39,391 bases of DNA. It comes from Alphaproteobacteria bacterium. GTDB lineage: Bacteria > Pseudomonadota > Alphaproteobacteria > Caulobacterales > Parvularculaceae. The stretch is taken from contig JAUHYK010000040.1 of the NCBI GenBank assembly GCA_030426465.1, forward strand, positions 1 through 39,391. Reading direction: 5' to 3'. Below are positions 17,757 through 26,826 of the stretch, piece by piece. A program made the position numbers and the translations under genes. How positions within the stretch are numbered: the first letter of the stretch is position 1; each line of letters opens with the position of its first letter. Below the pieces are notes generated by a model, which did no database searches, was not told where the DNA came from, and worked only from the letters and a program-made list of their open reading frames with translations.

Positions 17757-19403
17757 ATGCAGGAAACACCCACCGACATGTCCGAGACCAGCACCGCACA
17801 AACCTCCCCGTCCGGCGCAGGCTTTGAGCTTCGTCCTGTCTATCTGGTGGCGGCGCTAGCCGCCGTGACGGTGTTTGCGTTTTTCAACGGGATTGAAAAT
17901 CTGTTCATGCGCTGGGGCGAACAGGAGGAATTAAGTCACGGCTATTTTCTGCCGGTGATCGCGGGGTGGATTATCTGGTCGCGTCGCGACGCCCTTAAAG
18001 GCAGCCTCGGTAAGCCCGTGGCGCTGGGCCTCGCCGGCGTCGTTGTCTCCGCTATCGTTCTGGTGCTCTCGGAACTCACGGTGACATCGCTGATGATTTT
18101 CCAGCATCTTGCGATGATCCTGCTGTTTTCATCGCTGGCGCTGGCGCTCGGCGGATGGCGGATTTTCTGGCTGACGCTGCTGCCGATCGGTTTCATGCTG
18201 TTCATGGTGCCGCCGCCTTACTGGGTGATCACCATCCTGTCGCAGCATTTCCAGCTCTGGTCCTCGCAGCTGGGCGTCTGGATGATCGAGCTTCTCAACA
18301 TCCCGGTTTACCTCTCCGGCAATATTATCGATCTCGGCGACTACAAGCTTCAGGTCGCCGAAGCCTGTTCGGGTCTGCGTTACCTATTTCCGTTTTTGAG
18401 CCTCGGCTTTCTCGCCGCTTACCTCTTTCATGCGCCCATGTGGCAGCGCGCAGTGGTGTTCCTGTCAACGATCCCGATCACCATTGTCATGAACTCCTTC
18501 CGCATCGCCGTGACGGGCCTGCTGGTGCAGCAATTCGGACCGGAGCACGCCGAAGGCTTTATCCATATGTTTGAAGGCTGGGTGGTCTTTATCCTCTGCC
18601 TTGCGCTTCTGTTTGCCGTGATTACGATTCTCGCCCGCGTGTCAGGCCGCAAGTCCATTGGCGACCTTCTGGGCCTTCCCGATGTCAAACCTCAGCCGGA
18701 CGGCACAAAGTGGGACCAGAAACGCTTCACGCTGCATGCGCTGATCGCCCTCGCCGTGCTCGTGATCGCGGGCGCTTATGTTCATTTTGCGACTTCGAAC
18801 ATCCTGCGCGTGCCGGATCGTTCCGACCTGTCCGGCCTTCCTTATGAATTCGATGGCTGGAGAAGCCAGGTGCAGGAAGTGGATGCGGACACTCTGAATG
18901 TACTGGGCGCTGACGATTACATCATCACCAATCTGGAAAATCCGGACAACGAGGCCTTCAACCTGTACATCGCCTATCTGAACATGCAGCGCCAAGGTCA
19001 CAGCTGGCACTCGCCGCGTCAGTGCATCCCCGGCGGCGGCTGGCAGATCGTTGCTCACGACTACGCCGAAGCAACGCTGGATGACGGCGACACCTTCCGC
19101 TACAACCGCATCATCATTGAAAATCGCGGCTTCCGCCAATTGGTCTACTATTGGTACGACCAGCGCGGGCGTAAACTCGCCAATGAATTCGTGATGAAGT
19201 CGTTCCTGATCCTCGACGCCGTAAATCTACGCAGAACGGACGGCGCCATGATCCGGATCATGACCCCAATCGCCCGGGACGAACTTGAAAGCGACGCGGA
19301 CGCCCGTCTGCAGGGCTTCATGCAAGAGCTCGATCCCAAGCTTGAGCCCTATATTCCGGGCGCGGACGCCCCGGCGACCCAGGAATTTGATCCGAACGAT
19401 TAG
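17757..19403 (+). CDS. xrtD: Exosortase XrtD-type (VPLPA-CTERM-specific) with fused EpsI domain
   Basis: Exosortases are inner-membrane cysteine transpeptidase-like enzymes that process proteins carrying a C-terminal PEP-CTERM-type tripartite signal. This 548-residue protein has about eight membrane segments between 28 and 295. It has the active-site Cys204 in AEACSGLR, Arg249 in NSFRIAVTG and His270 in FIHMFEGW, the Cys-Arg-His set of the family. ELSHGYFLP (58-66) is also typical. One more membrane segment (about 325-345) leads to a periplasmic EpsI domain (about 355-530) with HSPRQCIPGGGW. The EpsI fusion and the VPIPGALPLL substrate at 29920-30606 favour the XrtD subtype over XrtA; sequence reading alone cannot fully separate them. 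ATG 17757 has no strong ribosome site, and ATG 17778 is an alternative. Confidence 0.9.
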   Translation: MQETPTDMSETSTAQTSPSGAGFELRPVYLVAALAAVTVFAFFNGIENLFMRWGEQEELSHGYFLPVIAGWIIWSRRDALKGSLGKPVALGLAGVVVSAIVLVLSELTVTSLMIFQHLAMILLFSSLALALGGWRIFWLTLLPIGFMLFMVPPPYWVITILSQHFQLWSSQLGVWMIELLNIPVYLSGNIIDLGDYKLQVAEACSGLRYLFPFLSLGFLAAYLFHAPMWQRAVVFLSTIPITIVMNSFRIAVTGLLVQQFGPEHAEGFIHMFEGWVVFILCLALLFAVITILARVSGRKSIGDLLGLPDVKPQPDGTKWDQKRFTLHALIALAVLVIAGAYVHFATSNILRVPDRSDLSGLPYEFDGWRSQVQEVDADTLNVLGADDYIITNLENPDNEAFNLYIAYLNMQRQGHSWHSPRQCIPGGGWQIVAHDYAEATLDDGDTFRYNRIIIENRGFRQLVYYWYDQRGRKLANEFVMKSFLILDAVNLRRTDGAMIRIMTPIARDELESDADARLQGFMQELDPKLEPYIPGADAPATQEFDPND

Positions 19404-19411
19404 GGACCGAA

Positions 19412-19453
19412 GCCGCCATCTTCCCATTTTTAATGCAAGGGGCGGTTTTTTTT
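19412..19453 (+). terminator. Possible Rho-independent terminator after the exosortase gene
   Basis: GCCGCC (19412-19417) can pair with GGCGGT (19441-19446), the last pair being G-U, and a run of eight T (19446-19453) follows. The loop is long (about 23 bases), so the fold is weak. A second T-run follows. It would isolate the exosortase transcript from the chain-length gene, which has its own promoter match. Confidence 0.45.
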
Positions 19454-19596
19454 CGGTTTTTTCTTTTTTTGCATTTGCTAAGGTCCGCTTCAGAAAGTCG
19501 GCCTAGTCTCGCTGGCCGGAAACAGCCGCGAGAAGGTTAAGGCCGGCCCCGCAAATTCGCCAGAAACACGCCCAATCTGGCCGAGCGCCTTGAAAT

Positions 19597-19612
19597 CGGC
19601 GCAATATTTGCA
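19597..19612 (+). promoter_or_regulatory. Putative sigma-54 promoter for the chain-length/kinase genes
   Basis: The site CGGCGCAATATTTGCA shares GGC, the C at position 6 and TTGCA with the RpoN consensus and has the exact GG-N10-GC spacing. Its first six bases equal those of the exosortase promoter. The predicted start near 19623 gives a leader of about 49 bases before ATG 19672. Confidence 0.62.
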
Positions 19613-19671
19613 AATCAAGGGGCGCATCGGGGCCAGACCAGGCCTGGCCGACAGAAAGCAGGATCACCCAG

Positions 19672-21339
19672 ATGGGCGAAGAATTCTCACTTGAAGACAT
19701 TCTGATCATCCTCAAGCGTCGATTCCTGGCGTTTGTCCTGCCGGTGATCGTGCTTGCGCCGGTGGGCATAGTCGCCGTGATGCTGCTGCCCGCGAAATAC
19801 ACCGCCCAGGGCACCATCCTTGTCGAATCCCAGCAGATTCCGACGGAATATATCCGCTCAACAATTAACTCCTATGCGCAGGAGCGTATCACCATGATCC
19901 GCCAGCGCGTGATGACCCGGAACCGACTGCTGGAAGTCGCAGACGAATATGATCTCTTCCCGCGCTCTCTCGGACTTTCCGAAAGCGAGCGCGTCAACCT
20001 GATGCGCAATCGCCTTCGCGTCGATCTCATCACAACCTCGGCGCAGGCCCGCAGCGCCGGTCGCGACAACACCATCGCCTTCACCGTTGCCTATACGGAC
20101 CGTGACGCCAACAAGGCGTATCTCGTCGCCAACAAGTTCATCACGCTGTTCCTCGACGAGGATGTGCGCACCCGCACCGCCGGCGCCTCAAACACGACGG
20201 AGTTCTTCGAGCGTGAATCCACCCGCCTTCGCGAAGAAGTGGCGAAAATGGAAGAGCGCGTCTCGCAATATAAATCGCAAAACGCAAACGCCCTTCCAGA
20301 ACATCTCAATATGCATCTCAACATGCTGGAGCGCGCGCGCAACAACCTCAGCAACGCTGAATCGAGCATCACCCAGCTTGAAGAAGAAAAGCGGTTTCTT
20401 GAAACCCAGCTTATCAGCGGCGCCAGCGGCGACAACAGCCTTTCCACCGAACTTGCCCGCCTTGAATCGGAACTTGCAAGGCTGCGCGCGACTTACCGCG
20501 ACAACTATCCGGAAGTCGTCGCCAAACGAGACGAGATCGCCTCGATCAAAGCGCGCATGGCGCCGAGCACCGAAATCACCCGCCTGCGCAGTGAGCTGAG
20601 CGAGGCTGATGACGCGCTGACAGCGCTTGAACGCGCCTCCCCTCAGGACGAGGAAGCGATCGCTGCGGCCGAAGCCAATGTCGAGACTGCGCGCAACGCT
20701 CTCTCGGACCGCATATCAGAAGAGACGCGCAAGGGCTCATCGGACATCGCCGGCGTTCAGATTGAAGGCCGCATCGCCGTCATTGAAAATCGCATTCGCA
20801 TGCTGACCAAGCAAACTGAAGCATCAATGAGCGAGATCGCCGACCTCGAACAGCGGGTCGCCCGCACGCCGGAAGTGGAACGCGGCATTACTGCGCTCAG
20901 CCGGGACTACGAAAACCTGTTTCAGGAATATCAGGAAGTTCTCGCCAAACGCGGCAACGCCCAGCTCGCAGAGAACCTCGAAGAAAATCAGCAGGCGGAG
21001 AAATTCTCCATCCTCGAACCGGCGCTGCAACCGGACAAACCGTCAAGCCCGGATCGCCCAAAACTTATCGTGATGGCGCTCTTTGGCGCTCTCGGCTTCG
21101 GGGGAATGGTCGCGCTCGGTCTGGAATTGTTGCAGGCGCGCCTGCGCGGGCGAAACCACCTGGCCTCTATCATGGAAGGCCAGCCCATCGCCGTCATTCC
21201 GTTTATTTACAGCGAGACCGACAAACGCGGACGATTTCCCACCCTTCGCCCGCCGAGTTTTGGACGCGGCGGCCGCAAGAGCAAACGCCGGCGCACCGCA
21301 GAGCCGGTTTCTGGAACAGCTCCGGAACCTGTATTGTGA
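19672..21339 (+). CDS. Wzz/GumC-type polysaccharide chain-length determinant
   Basis: This 555-residue inner-membrane protein sets polymer length and couples polymerisation to export. It has a cytosolic start (EEFSLEDILIILKRR), a first membrane helix (about 18-37), and a large periplasmic domain with strongly coiled-coil stretches (about 175-260, 265-345 and 365-440, e.g. TRLREEVAKMEERVSQYKSQ). A second membrane helix (about 463-485) precedes a basic cytosolic tail. The pattern fits the chain-length proteins of exosortase loci, which are longer than classical Wzz. AGGA lies 8 bases before the ATG. The tail ends in basic and Pro-rich residues and lacks a kinase domain; the kinase-like partner is the next gene, 35 bases downstream. 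Confidence 0.92.
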   Translation: MGEEFSLEDILIILKRRFLAFVLPVIVLAPVGIVAVMLLPAKYTAQGTILVESQQIPTEYIRSTINSYAQERITMIRQRVMTRNRLLEVADEYDLFPRSLGLSESERVNLMRNRLRVDLITTSAQARSAGRDNTIAFTVAYTDRDANKAYLVANKFITLFLDEDVRTRTAGASNTTEFFERESTRLREEVAKMEERVSQYKSQNANALPEHLNMHLNMLERARNNLSNAESSITQLEEEKRFLETQLISGASGDNSLSTELARLESELARLRATYRDNYPEVVAKRDEIASIKARMAPSTEITRLRSELSEADDALTALERASPQDEEAIAAAEANVETARNALSDRISEETRKGSSDIAGVQIEGRIAVIENRIRMLTKQTEASMSEIADLEQRVARTPEVERGITALSRDYENLFQEYQEVLAKRGNAQLAENLEENQQAEKFSILEPALQPDKPSSPDRPKLIVMALFGALGFGGMVALGLELLQARLRGRNHLASIMEGQPIAVIPFIYSETDKRGRFPTLRPPSFGRGGRKSKRRRTAEPVSGTAPEPVL

Positions 21340-21374
21340 ACCCGATAAAAAGAGATTCAAGGTAAGGCGACCTC

Positions 21375-22238
21375 ATGGACCGAATTCGCAATGCAGTCAG
21401 CCGGGCGCGGGAAACACGGGAAACCGTTACGCAGGACGCCGCCGCCGCGCAGCGGCCGCAACCGGCGCCAGCGCCGGCCAGCGTCCAGCACCCCGTAACC
21501 AAAGGGCTGGCGCCGACCGAACCGGCGGCCACGGGAAGCGGCGATCCGCTGAACCTGCCAACGGTTCAGTGCAATTATGAAAACTTCGCCCGCAACCGGA
21601 TCATCGCCAACGAGCAGGACCCGGTCCTGAACGCCTATCGCGTGTTGCGCACGAGAGTGCTGCAAAAGATAGACGCTGAAGGATGGAAAACCATCGCGGT
21701 CGTCTCTCCCGGCTCCGGCGCGGGCAAAACCGTCACTGCGATCAATCTGGCCATCGCGATCAGCTCCAAGGCGGGCTCACGGGCGACCCTGGTGGATCTC
21801 GATTTCTACCGCCCGAGCGTCGCCCGCTATCTCGGCGTCACCGATGCGCCGTCTTCGCTGGATTTCTTTGAGGGCAAATGCTCGGTCCGAGACGTTGCTG
21901 TGCGCCCTGGCCTGTCCGACGTGGTGCTGCTCGCCAATGAGCGGGTGACCCGCCGCGGCGCTGAGCATCTGACGTCGCCCCGCGCTGACGAGCTGATCAA
22001 CACGGCCGTCCATGATTTCGGCTCCCGCGTCGTTATCTTCGATATGTCGCCGCTGCTCGGCTGCGACGACACCATCGCCTTCCTGCCCAAGATCGATTGC
22101 GCCCTTCTGGTCGCCGCCAGCGGCGACACGCGGTCCGACGATCTGAAGGAAGCCAAGCGGATTCTCGGCAAAACCAATATCCTGGGCACGGTCCTGAACA
22201 AGGCGCCCGCCGCCTTCATGCCGAACCAGTATTACTGA
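21375..22238 (+). CDS. CpsD/BY-kinase-like ATPase of the exopolysaccharide locus
   Basis: This 287-residue P-loop protein resembles the cytosolic tyrosine autokinases that partner Wzz-type proteins. A Pro/Ala-rich start (about 20-60) is followed by the BY-kinase contact region DPVLNAYRVLRTRV (82-95). Walker A is SPGSGAGKT (111-119), Walker A' is LVDLDFYRPS (139-148) and Walker B is VVIFDMSPLL (about 219-228). The Tyr-rich tail of true BY-kinases is reduced to a terminal YY (NQYY), so autophosphorylation may be limited or absent and a purely ATPase or scaffold role is possible. AAGG lies 7 bases before the ATG. It is the last gene of the plus arm of the EPS locus. Confidence 0.88.
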   Translation: MDRIRNAVSRARETRETVTQDAAAAQRPQPAPAPASVQHPVTKGLAPTEPAATGSGDPLNLPTVQCNYENFARNRIIANEQDPVLNAYRVLRTRVLQKIDAEGWKTIAVVSPGSGAGKTVTAINLAIAISSKAGSRATLVDLDFYRPSVARYLGVTDAPSSLDFFEGKCSVRDVAVRPGLSDVVLLANERVTRRGAEHLTSPRADELINTAVHDFGSRVVIFDMSPLLGCDDTIAFLPKIDCALLVAASGDTRSDDLKEAKRILGKTNILGTVLNKAPAAFMPNQYY

Positions 22239-22420
22239 CCGCCCGCTCCGGATGGACAGCGTTGCCCAGAGGGCTCAGCTGACTGCATAAAAGCAGCCGA
22301 TAACAGACCTGCGCGCTTGAAGACCGCAGGTAAACTCACCAGTATAGTGAACCATGAAGGATTTATTCACAGAATAGGTCTTTAACTCCCTGTTATCCAT
22401 CTATCTCAAGAGCCGGCCTT

Positions 22421-23497
22421 ATGAATGTGTCCCAGTCCGTCAAACTCGCCGGTATTTTCGTCGCCCTGATCGTCCTGTACTTTCTGGTGCGCGGGCTCTT
22501 TGGCGGCGGCGCAAGTGATGTTGCGCCCGAGGCTGCGGCGGCAGAAAATTTCACGGTGGTAGTCGACACGATTTCTCCCGCGGAATGGCGCGATCAGATT
22601 GTCGTCCGCGGACGCACCAAGGCGGAACGCAAGGTGATTGTTCGCGCCGAGACCAGCGGCGTTATCGCGGAAACACCGGCGGCGCTGGGCGCACAGGTTT
22701 CACAAGGCGATGTTTTGTGCCGGCTCAATGTGGACGCGCGCAGGGCCCAGCTTGCCGAAGCGCGCGCCGCCTTCGCCAAGGCGGATCTCGATTACGACGC
22801 CGCAACCAAACTGAGCGAAGGCGGCTATAGGTCTGAAACCGCTGTCGCCAGCATGAAAGCCGCGCGGGACCAGGCTGCTGCCGCGCTTGAGCGCGCGCGC
22901 CTCGAACTCGCCAAAACCGATATCAAGGCGCCCTTTGACGGCGCTTACGACGAACGCCATGCGGAAGCCGGCGCGTTTTTAAGTGTCGGCGATCCGTGCG
23001 CGACCGTCATCAAGCGCTCGCCCTTCCTCGTTGTCGGCGCCGTCTCGGAGCGAGATGTCGCCAAGGTGCATCAAGGCGACAAGGGCCGCGCCCGCCTCGC
23101 CACGGGCGAGACCATTGACGGCGTCGTGCGCTTCATCGCATCGAGCGCCGATCCCGCGACGCGCACCTTCAACATCGAACTCGAAGTCCCTAACGAAGAC
23201 GGCGCGCTTCGCGACGGCGTCACTGCAGAGTTCACCATCTTCGCCAGAGAAACAAGCGCGCACCGCGTGCCTCGCGCCGCCCTCGTTCTCAATGACGAAG
23301 GCGAGATCGGCCTGCGCAGCCTCGATAAAGATAACATTGTTGTCTTCACGCCAGTGCGCCCCATCGGCGAAAGCCCTTCAGGCTTTTGGGTCTCAGGCGT
23401 GACGGGCGAGATCCGCCTGATCGTCACCGGCCAGGAATTCGTCACGGCCGGGCAAAAAGTTGACGCCGTTGCCGCAAGCGAAAGGGCGGGAACATGA
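22421..23497 (+). CDS. RND efflux periplasmic adaptor (membrane fusion protein)
   Basis: The 358-residue adaptor links an inner-membrane RND pump to an outer-membrane channel. It has one N-terminal membrane anchor (about 9-27) and a lipoyl-like half (VIVRAETSGVIAETPAALGAQVSQGDVLCRL). An alpha-helical hairpin follows (about 105-165, AQLAEARAAFAKADLDYDAATKLSEGGY), then the second lipoyl half (LAKTDIKAPFDGAYDERHAEAGAFLSVGDP) and a beta-barrel domain. Its stop overlaps the permease start as ATGA, so the two genes are translationally coupled. No outer-membrane TolC-type gene is present in the window. I see no sigma-54 site upstream; the 182-base gap before it separates it from the EPS locus. Confidence 0.93.
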   Translation: MNVSQSVKLAGIFVALIVLYFLVRGLFGGGASDVAPEAAAAENFTVVVDTISPAEWRDQIVVRGRTKAERKVIVRAETSGVIAETPAALGAQVSQGDVLCRLNVDARRAQLAEARAAFAKADLDYDAATKLSEGGYRSETAVASMKAARDQAAAALERARLELAKTDIKAPFDGAYDERHAEAGAFLSVGDPCATVIKRSPFLVVGAVSERDVAKVHQGDKGRARLATGETIDGVVRFIASSADPATRTFNIELEVPNEDGALRDGVTAEFTIFARETSAHRVPRAALVLNDEGEIGLRSLDKDNIVVFTPVRPIGESPSGFWVSGVTGEIRLIVTGQEFVTAGQKVDAVAASERAGT

Positions 23498-26400
23498 CCG
23501 GCCTGATCGACGCCGCTTTTTCGCGCACGCGCGTCGTCATGACGGCGCTCGTCGTCCTGGTTTTTTTCGGCCTCCTCGCCTATCGCACTATCCCGCGCGA
23601 AGCCGATCCTGATGTTCCTGCGCCGTTTGTCGGCGTCACTATTCCGCTCCCCGGCATTTCACCCGAAGATGGCGAGCGGCTTCTGGTGCGCCCTGCGGAA
23701 CTTGAGCTTCAAAATATCGAAGGCCTGAAACAGATTGACGCCTTCGCCTATGACAGCGCCGCGCAGTTCATTCTTGAATTTCAGGCGACCGTCGACATCG
23801 ATCAGGCTGTGCTGGATGTGCGCGAGGCGATGGACCGCGCCAAGTCTGAATTTCCTGAAGAGGCTGAAGAGCCCATCGTTCAGGAGTTCAACGCGCAGAC
23901 GCAATTTCCGATTCTGACGACCATTATCTATGGCGATGCGCCCGAACGCGCGCTGCTTCAGGTGGCGCAGCGTCTTGAAGACAAACTCGAAAGTCTTTCG
24001 GGCGTTCTTGAAGCGCGCCTCACCGGATCGCGCGAAGAGCTGCTCGAAGTCATTGTCGATCCCGAAACGCTTGAATCCTACGGCCTCACCGAACTCGAAG
24101 TGATCAATGCGGTGACCGCCAACAATCAGCTCGTCACCGCGGGTTCGGTCGATCTCGGCGACGGACGCTTCACCGTGAAAGCGCCGGGCCTTGTGCGCAA
24201 CGCCGCTGACCTCGCCGAAACGCCGGTGCGCGTCAATGGCGACAATGTGGTGACGATCGGCGATATCGCCGCTGTCCGACGCACCTTCAAGGACCGGGAC
24301 GGATACGCAATTTTCAATGGCGACCTCTCGATCGGGGTCGAAATATCGAAACGCTCCGGCTTCAACATCGTCGAGACAATCGAGGAAGCGCGCCGGGTTA
24401 TTGAAGAAGATTCAAAAAGCTGGCCCGCAACGATAAAATATGAATTCACCAGCGATCAGTCGGTATTCGTAAAAGACAGCCTTGAGGGGCTGACAGCGTC
24501 AGTGATGACCGCAGTCCTGCTGGTGATGATTGTCGTCGTCGCCGCGCTCGGCCTCAGATCCGCGTTGATGGTGGGTGTCGCCATCCCGTCGACATTCCTG
24601 ATGGGGTTCTTGTTGCTCTCGGCGTTCGGTTACACGCTGAACATGATGGTCATGTTCGGCCTCATCCTCGCCGTGGGGATGCTGGTTGACGGCGCCATTG
24701 TCATTGTCGAATACGCCGACCGCCGCATGGCCGAAGGCGCCGCCCGGCGCGAAGCCTATCTGGAAGCATCAAAGCGCATGTTCTGGCCGGTCATCACCTC
24801 AACGGCCACCACGCTCGCCGCCTTTGTGCCCTTCCTCTTCTGGCGGGACATGGTTGGCCAGTTCATGAAATATCTGCCGCTGACGCTGATCTTCATCTTA
24901 CTGTCCTCGTTGGTCGTGGCGCTCATTTTCTTGCCTGTGCTCGGCTCGCTGTTCGGCATTCCGGACTGGATGAAGAAAAAATTCGGCATGACGGGCAAGA
25001 CCGAAAGCGCAGAAAAGAAATTCGAAGTCGACGAAATCGATCCGACGAAACTCGACGGCCCGATCGCCACTTACGCACGCATTCTCAAAGGACTCGTCCA
25101 ACGCCCGCTCATGGTTGGTCTCGCGGCCGGCGCCGTCGTCGTCATCTGCATCTCCTCCTTCACCGCAGCGGCGCCGGAAGTCGAGTTTTTTATTCGCAAT
25201 GATGACGATCAGGCGAATGTTCTCGTGCTGGCGCGGGGAAATCTGTCTTCCGAGCAAAAAATCGACATCGTCAATGATGTCGCCGCCCGCATCGAAGACC
25301 ATCCGGCGATCAAGCACATCTATATCCAGACCGGCCCCGAACTCGCCCGCGGCCGGGAAGCGCCCGTTGAAACGATCGGGCAGATCGGACTGACGCTCGT
25401 CGATTACACCCAGCGTGAACATTCCTATGTCGTGCTCGACGAATTACGCGAGCGTGTGCGCAATGTGCCGGGCGTGCATGTGGAAGTGCGCCAGCGCGCG
25501 CAAGGCCCCGACGTTGGCAAGGACGCACAAGTTGAAATCTCGTCACCGGATTTCGACGCCATGGTCGCCGCTGCGAAAAAAGCCCGTGCATTTATCGACA
25601 CAACATCCATGGTCATCGACGGCCAGGAAGTGCCGACCTATATGGATCAGGAGGACACGCTCCCCCTGCCCGGCATCGAGTGGAGCATTGAAATCGACCG
25701 TGCGCTCGCCGGCCGTTACGGTCTGTCCGTGCAACAGGCCGGCGCGGTGCTGCAACTTGTGACCGACGGCCTGCTCGTCGACAAATACCGACCCCAGGAC
25801 GCAGATGACGAAGTCGACATTCGCGTACGCTATCCGGAAGAAAACCGTAATATCTTCGCGCTCGACCAGGTGCGGGTGCAAACCCCGCAAGGGTCCGTGC
25901 CGCTGTCTAATTTTGTCTCGCGCGTGCCCAAGCCGCAGGTCGACCGCATCATACGACGCGACGGCGCCCGGATCATTGAAGTCAAAGCGAATGGCAATAC
26001 CCGCGTCAACGGCCATGAAGTCAGCCAGGACCGCGCCATCAACCATTTGAAAGAGTGGCTTGAAACCGGCGCGCTCGGCCCTGACGTCACCTGGGTGATG
26101 CGCGGCGCCGATGAGGAAACGGCGGCGGCGGCGAGCTTTTTCCAGAACGCCATGCTCGCAGCGCTGTTCATGATCGCCATGATCCTGCTGCTTGAATTCA
26201 ACAGTTTCTATCACGCTGCATTGACGCTGTCCGCCGTGGTCTTGTCCGTCTTTGGCGTATTGTTATCGATCGCCATCACCGGCCAATATATTTCCGTCAT
26301 CATGACCGGCACCGGCATCGTCGCGCTGGCAGGTATTGTTGTGAACAACAACATTGTCCTGATCGACACCTATCAATATCTGCGGCGCAAAGGCCTGTCC

Positions 26401-26802
26401 GTAGAGGACGCCGTTGTGCGCACCGCGGCGCAGCGCATCCGTCCGGTCCTTTTGACGACAGCAACGACGATCCTCGGCCTGCTCCCCATGGTGTTCGAGA
26501 TCAATGTGGATTTCGCCGCCGGCACAGTGACCCATGGCTCCACGACATCCGACTGGTGGGTGCTCTTATCATCCGCAGTTGTCTACGGCCTTGCTTTCTC
26601 CACCGTACTGACGCTGGTGCTGACGCCTGTGATGCTTGCGGCGCCGACCGTGCTGCGAAACCGGGCGCCGGCCGCAGCTGGCTGGTGCAAGGGCCGATTT
26701 GACTGGGTCAAGACCAGGCTTGGCGGCGGGAAAGCCGCCCAGCTCCCGGCGCCGGCTGCGGCAAAAGCCTCAGATCAGGATTATCCGCACGCGGCGGAAT
26801 AG
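23494..26802 (+). CDS. RND-family efflux permease
   Basis: This 1102-residue protein is a full-length AcrB/MexB-superfamily proton-driven exporter. It has an N-terminal helix (about 11-30), a first periplasmic porter domain, and a block of helices (about 335-490). This block includes GMLVDGAIVIVEYADRR, where one of the paired proton-relay Asp residues of AcrB is retained and the second is Gly. A second porter domain and the last helical block (about 885-1060, with NNNIVLIDTYQYLRRKG) follow. The sequence resembles the AcrB-like pumps with a reduced proton relay common in alphaproteobacteria. The substrate cannot be told from sequence. The C-terminal 40 residues are basic and Ala-rich. A hairpin overlaps the stop codon. 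Confidence 0.94.
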   Translation: MTGLIDAAFSRTRVVMTALVVLVFFGLLAYRTIPREADPDVPAPFVGVTIPLPGISPEDGERLLVRPAELELQNIEGLKQIDAFAYDSAAQFILEFQATVDIDQAVLDVREAMDRAKSEFPEEAEEPIVQEFNAQTQFPILTTIIYGDAPERALLQVAQRLEDKLESLSGVLEARLTGSREELLEVIVDPETLESYGLTELEVINAVTANNQLVTAGSVDLGDGRFTVKAPGLVRNAADLAETPVRVNGDNVVTIGDIAAVRRTFKDRDGYAIFNGDLSIGVEISKRSGFNIVETIEEARRVIEEDSKSWPATIKYEFTSDQSVFVKDSLEGLTASVMTAVLLVMIVVVAALGLRSALMVGVAIPSTFLMGFLLLSAFGYTLNMMVMFGLILAVGMLVDGAIVIVEYADRRMAEGAARREAYLEASKRMFWPVITSTATTLAAFVPFLFWRDMVGQFMKYLPLTLIFILLSSLVVALIFLPVLGSLFGIPDWMKKKFGMTGKTESAEKKFEVDEIDPTKLDGPIATYARILKGLVQRPLMVGLAAGAVVVICISSFTAAAPEVEFFIRNDDDQANVLVLARGNLSSEQKIDIVNDVAARIEDHPAIKHIYIQTGPELARGREAPVETIGQIGLTLVDYTQREHSYVVLDELRERVRNVPGVHVEVRQRAQGPDVGKDAQVEISSPDFDAMVAAAKKARAFIDTTSMVIDGQEVPTYMDQEDTLPLPGIEWSIEIDRALAGRYGLSVQQAGAVLQLVTDGLLVDKYRPQDADDEVDIRVRYPEENRNIFALDQVRVQTPQGSVPLSNFVSRVPKPQVDRIIRRDGARIIEVKANGNTRVNGHEVSQDRAINHLKEWLETGALGPDVTWVMRGADEETAAAASFFQNAMLAALFMIAMILLLEFNSFYHAALTLSAVVLSVFGVLLSIAITGQYISVIMTGTGIVALAGIVVNNNIVLIDTYQYLRRKGLSVEDAVVRTAAQRIRPVLLTTATTILGLLPMVFEINVDFAAGTVTHGSTTSDWWVLLSSAVVYGLAFSTVLTLVLTPVMLAAPTVLRNRAPAAAGWCKGRFDWVKTRLGGGKAAQLPAPAAAKASDQDYPHAAE

Positions 26803-26826
26803 GGGCGCTAATTCGCCCCTTCTTCT
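26802..26826 (+). terminator. Hairpin spanning the stops of the convergent pump and LysM genes
   Basis: GGGGCG (26802-26807) and CGCCCC (26814-26819) form a perfect 6-bp stem with a 6-base loop, followed by TTCTTCTT. It overlaps the last base of the permease stop and the final codons of the convergent LysM gene. The T-tract is interrupted, and there is none on the other strand, so at best it terminates the plus transcript. Confidence 0.5.
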
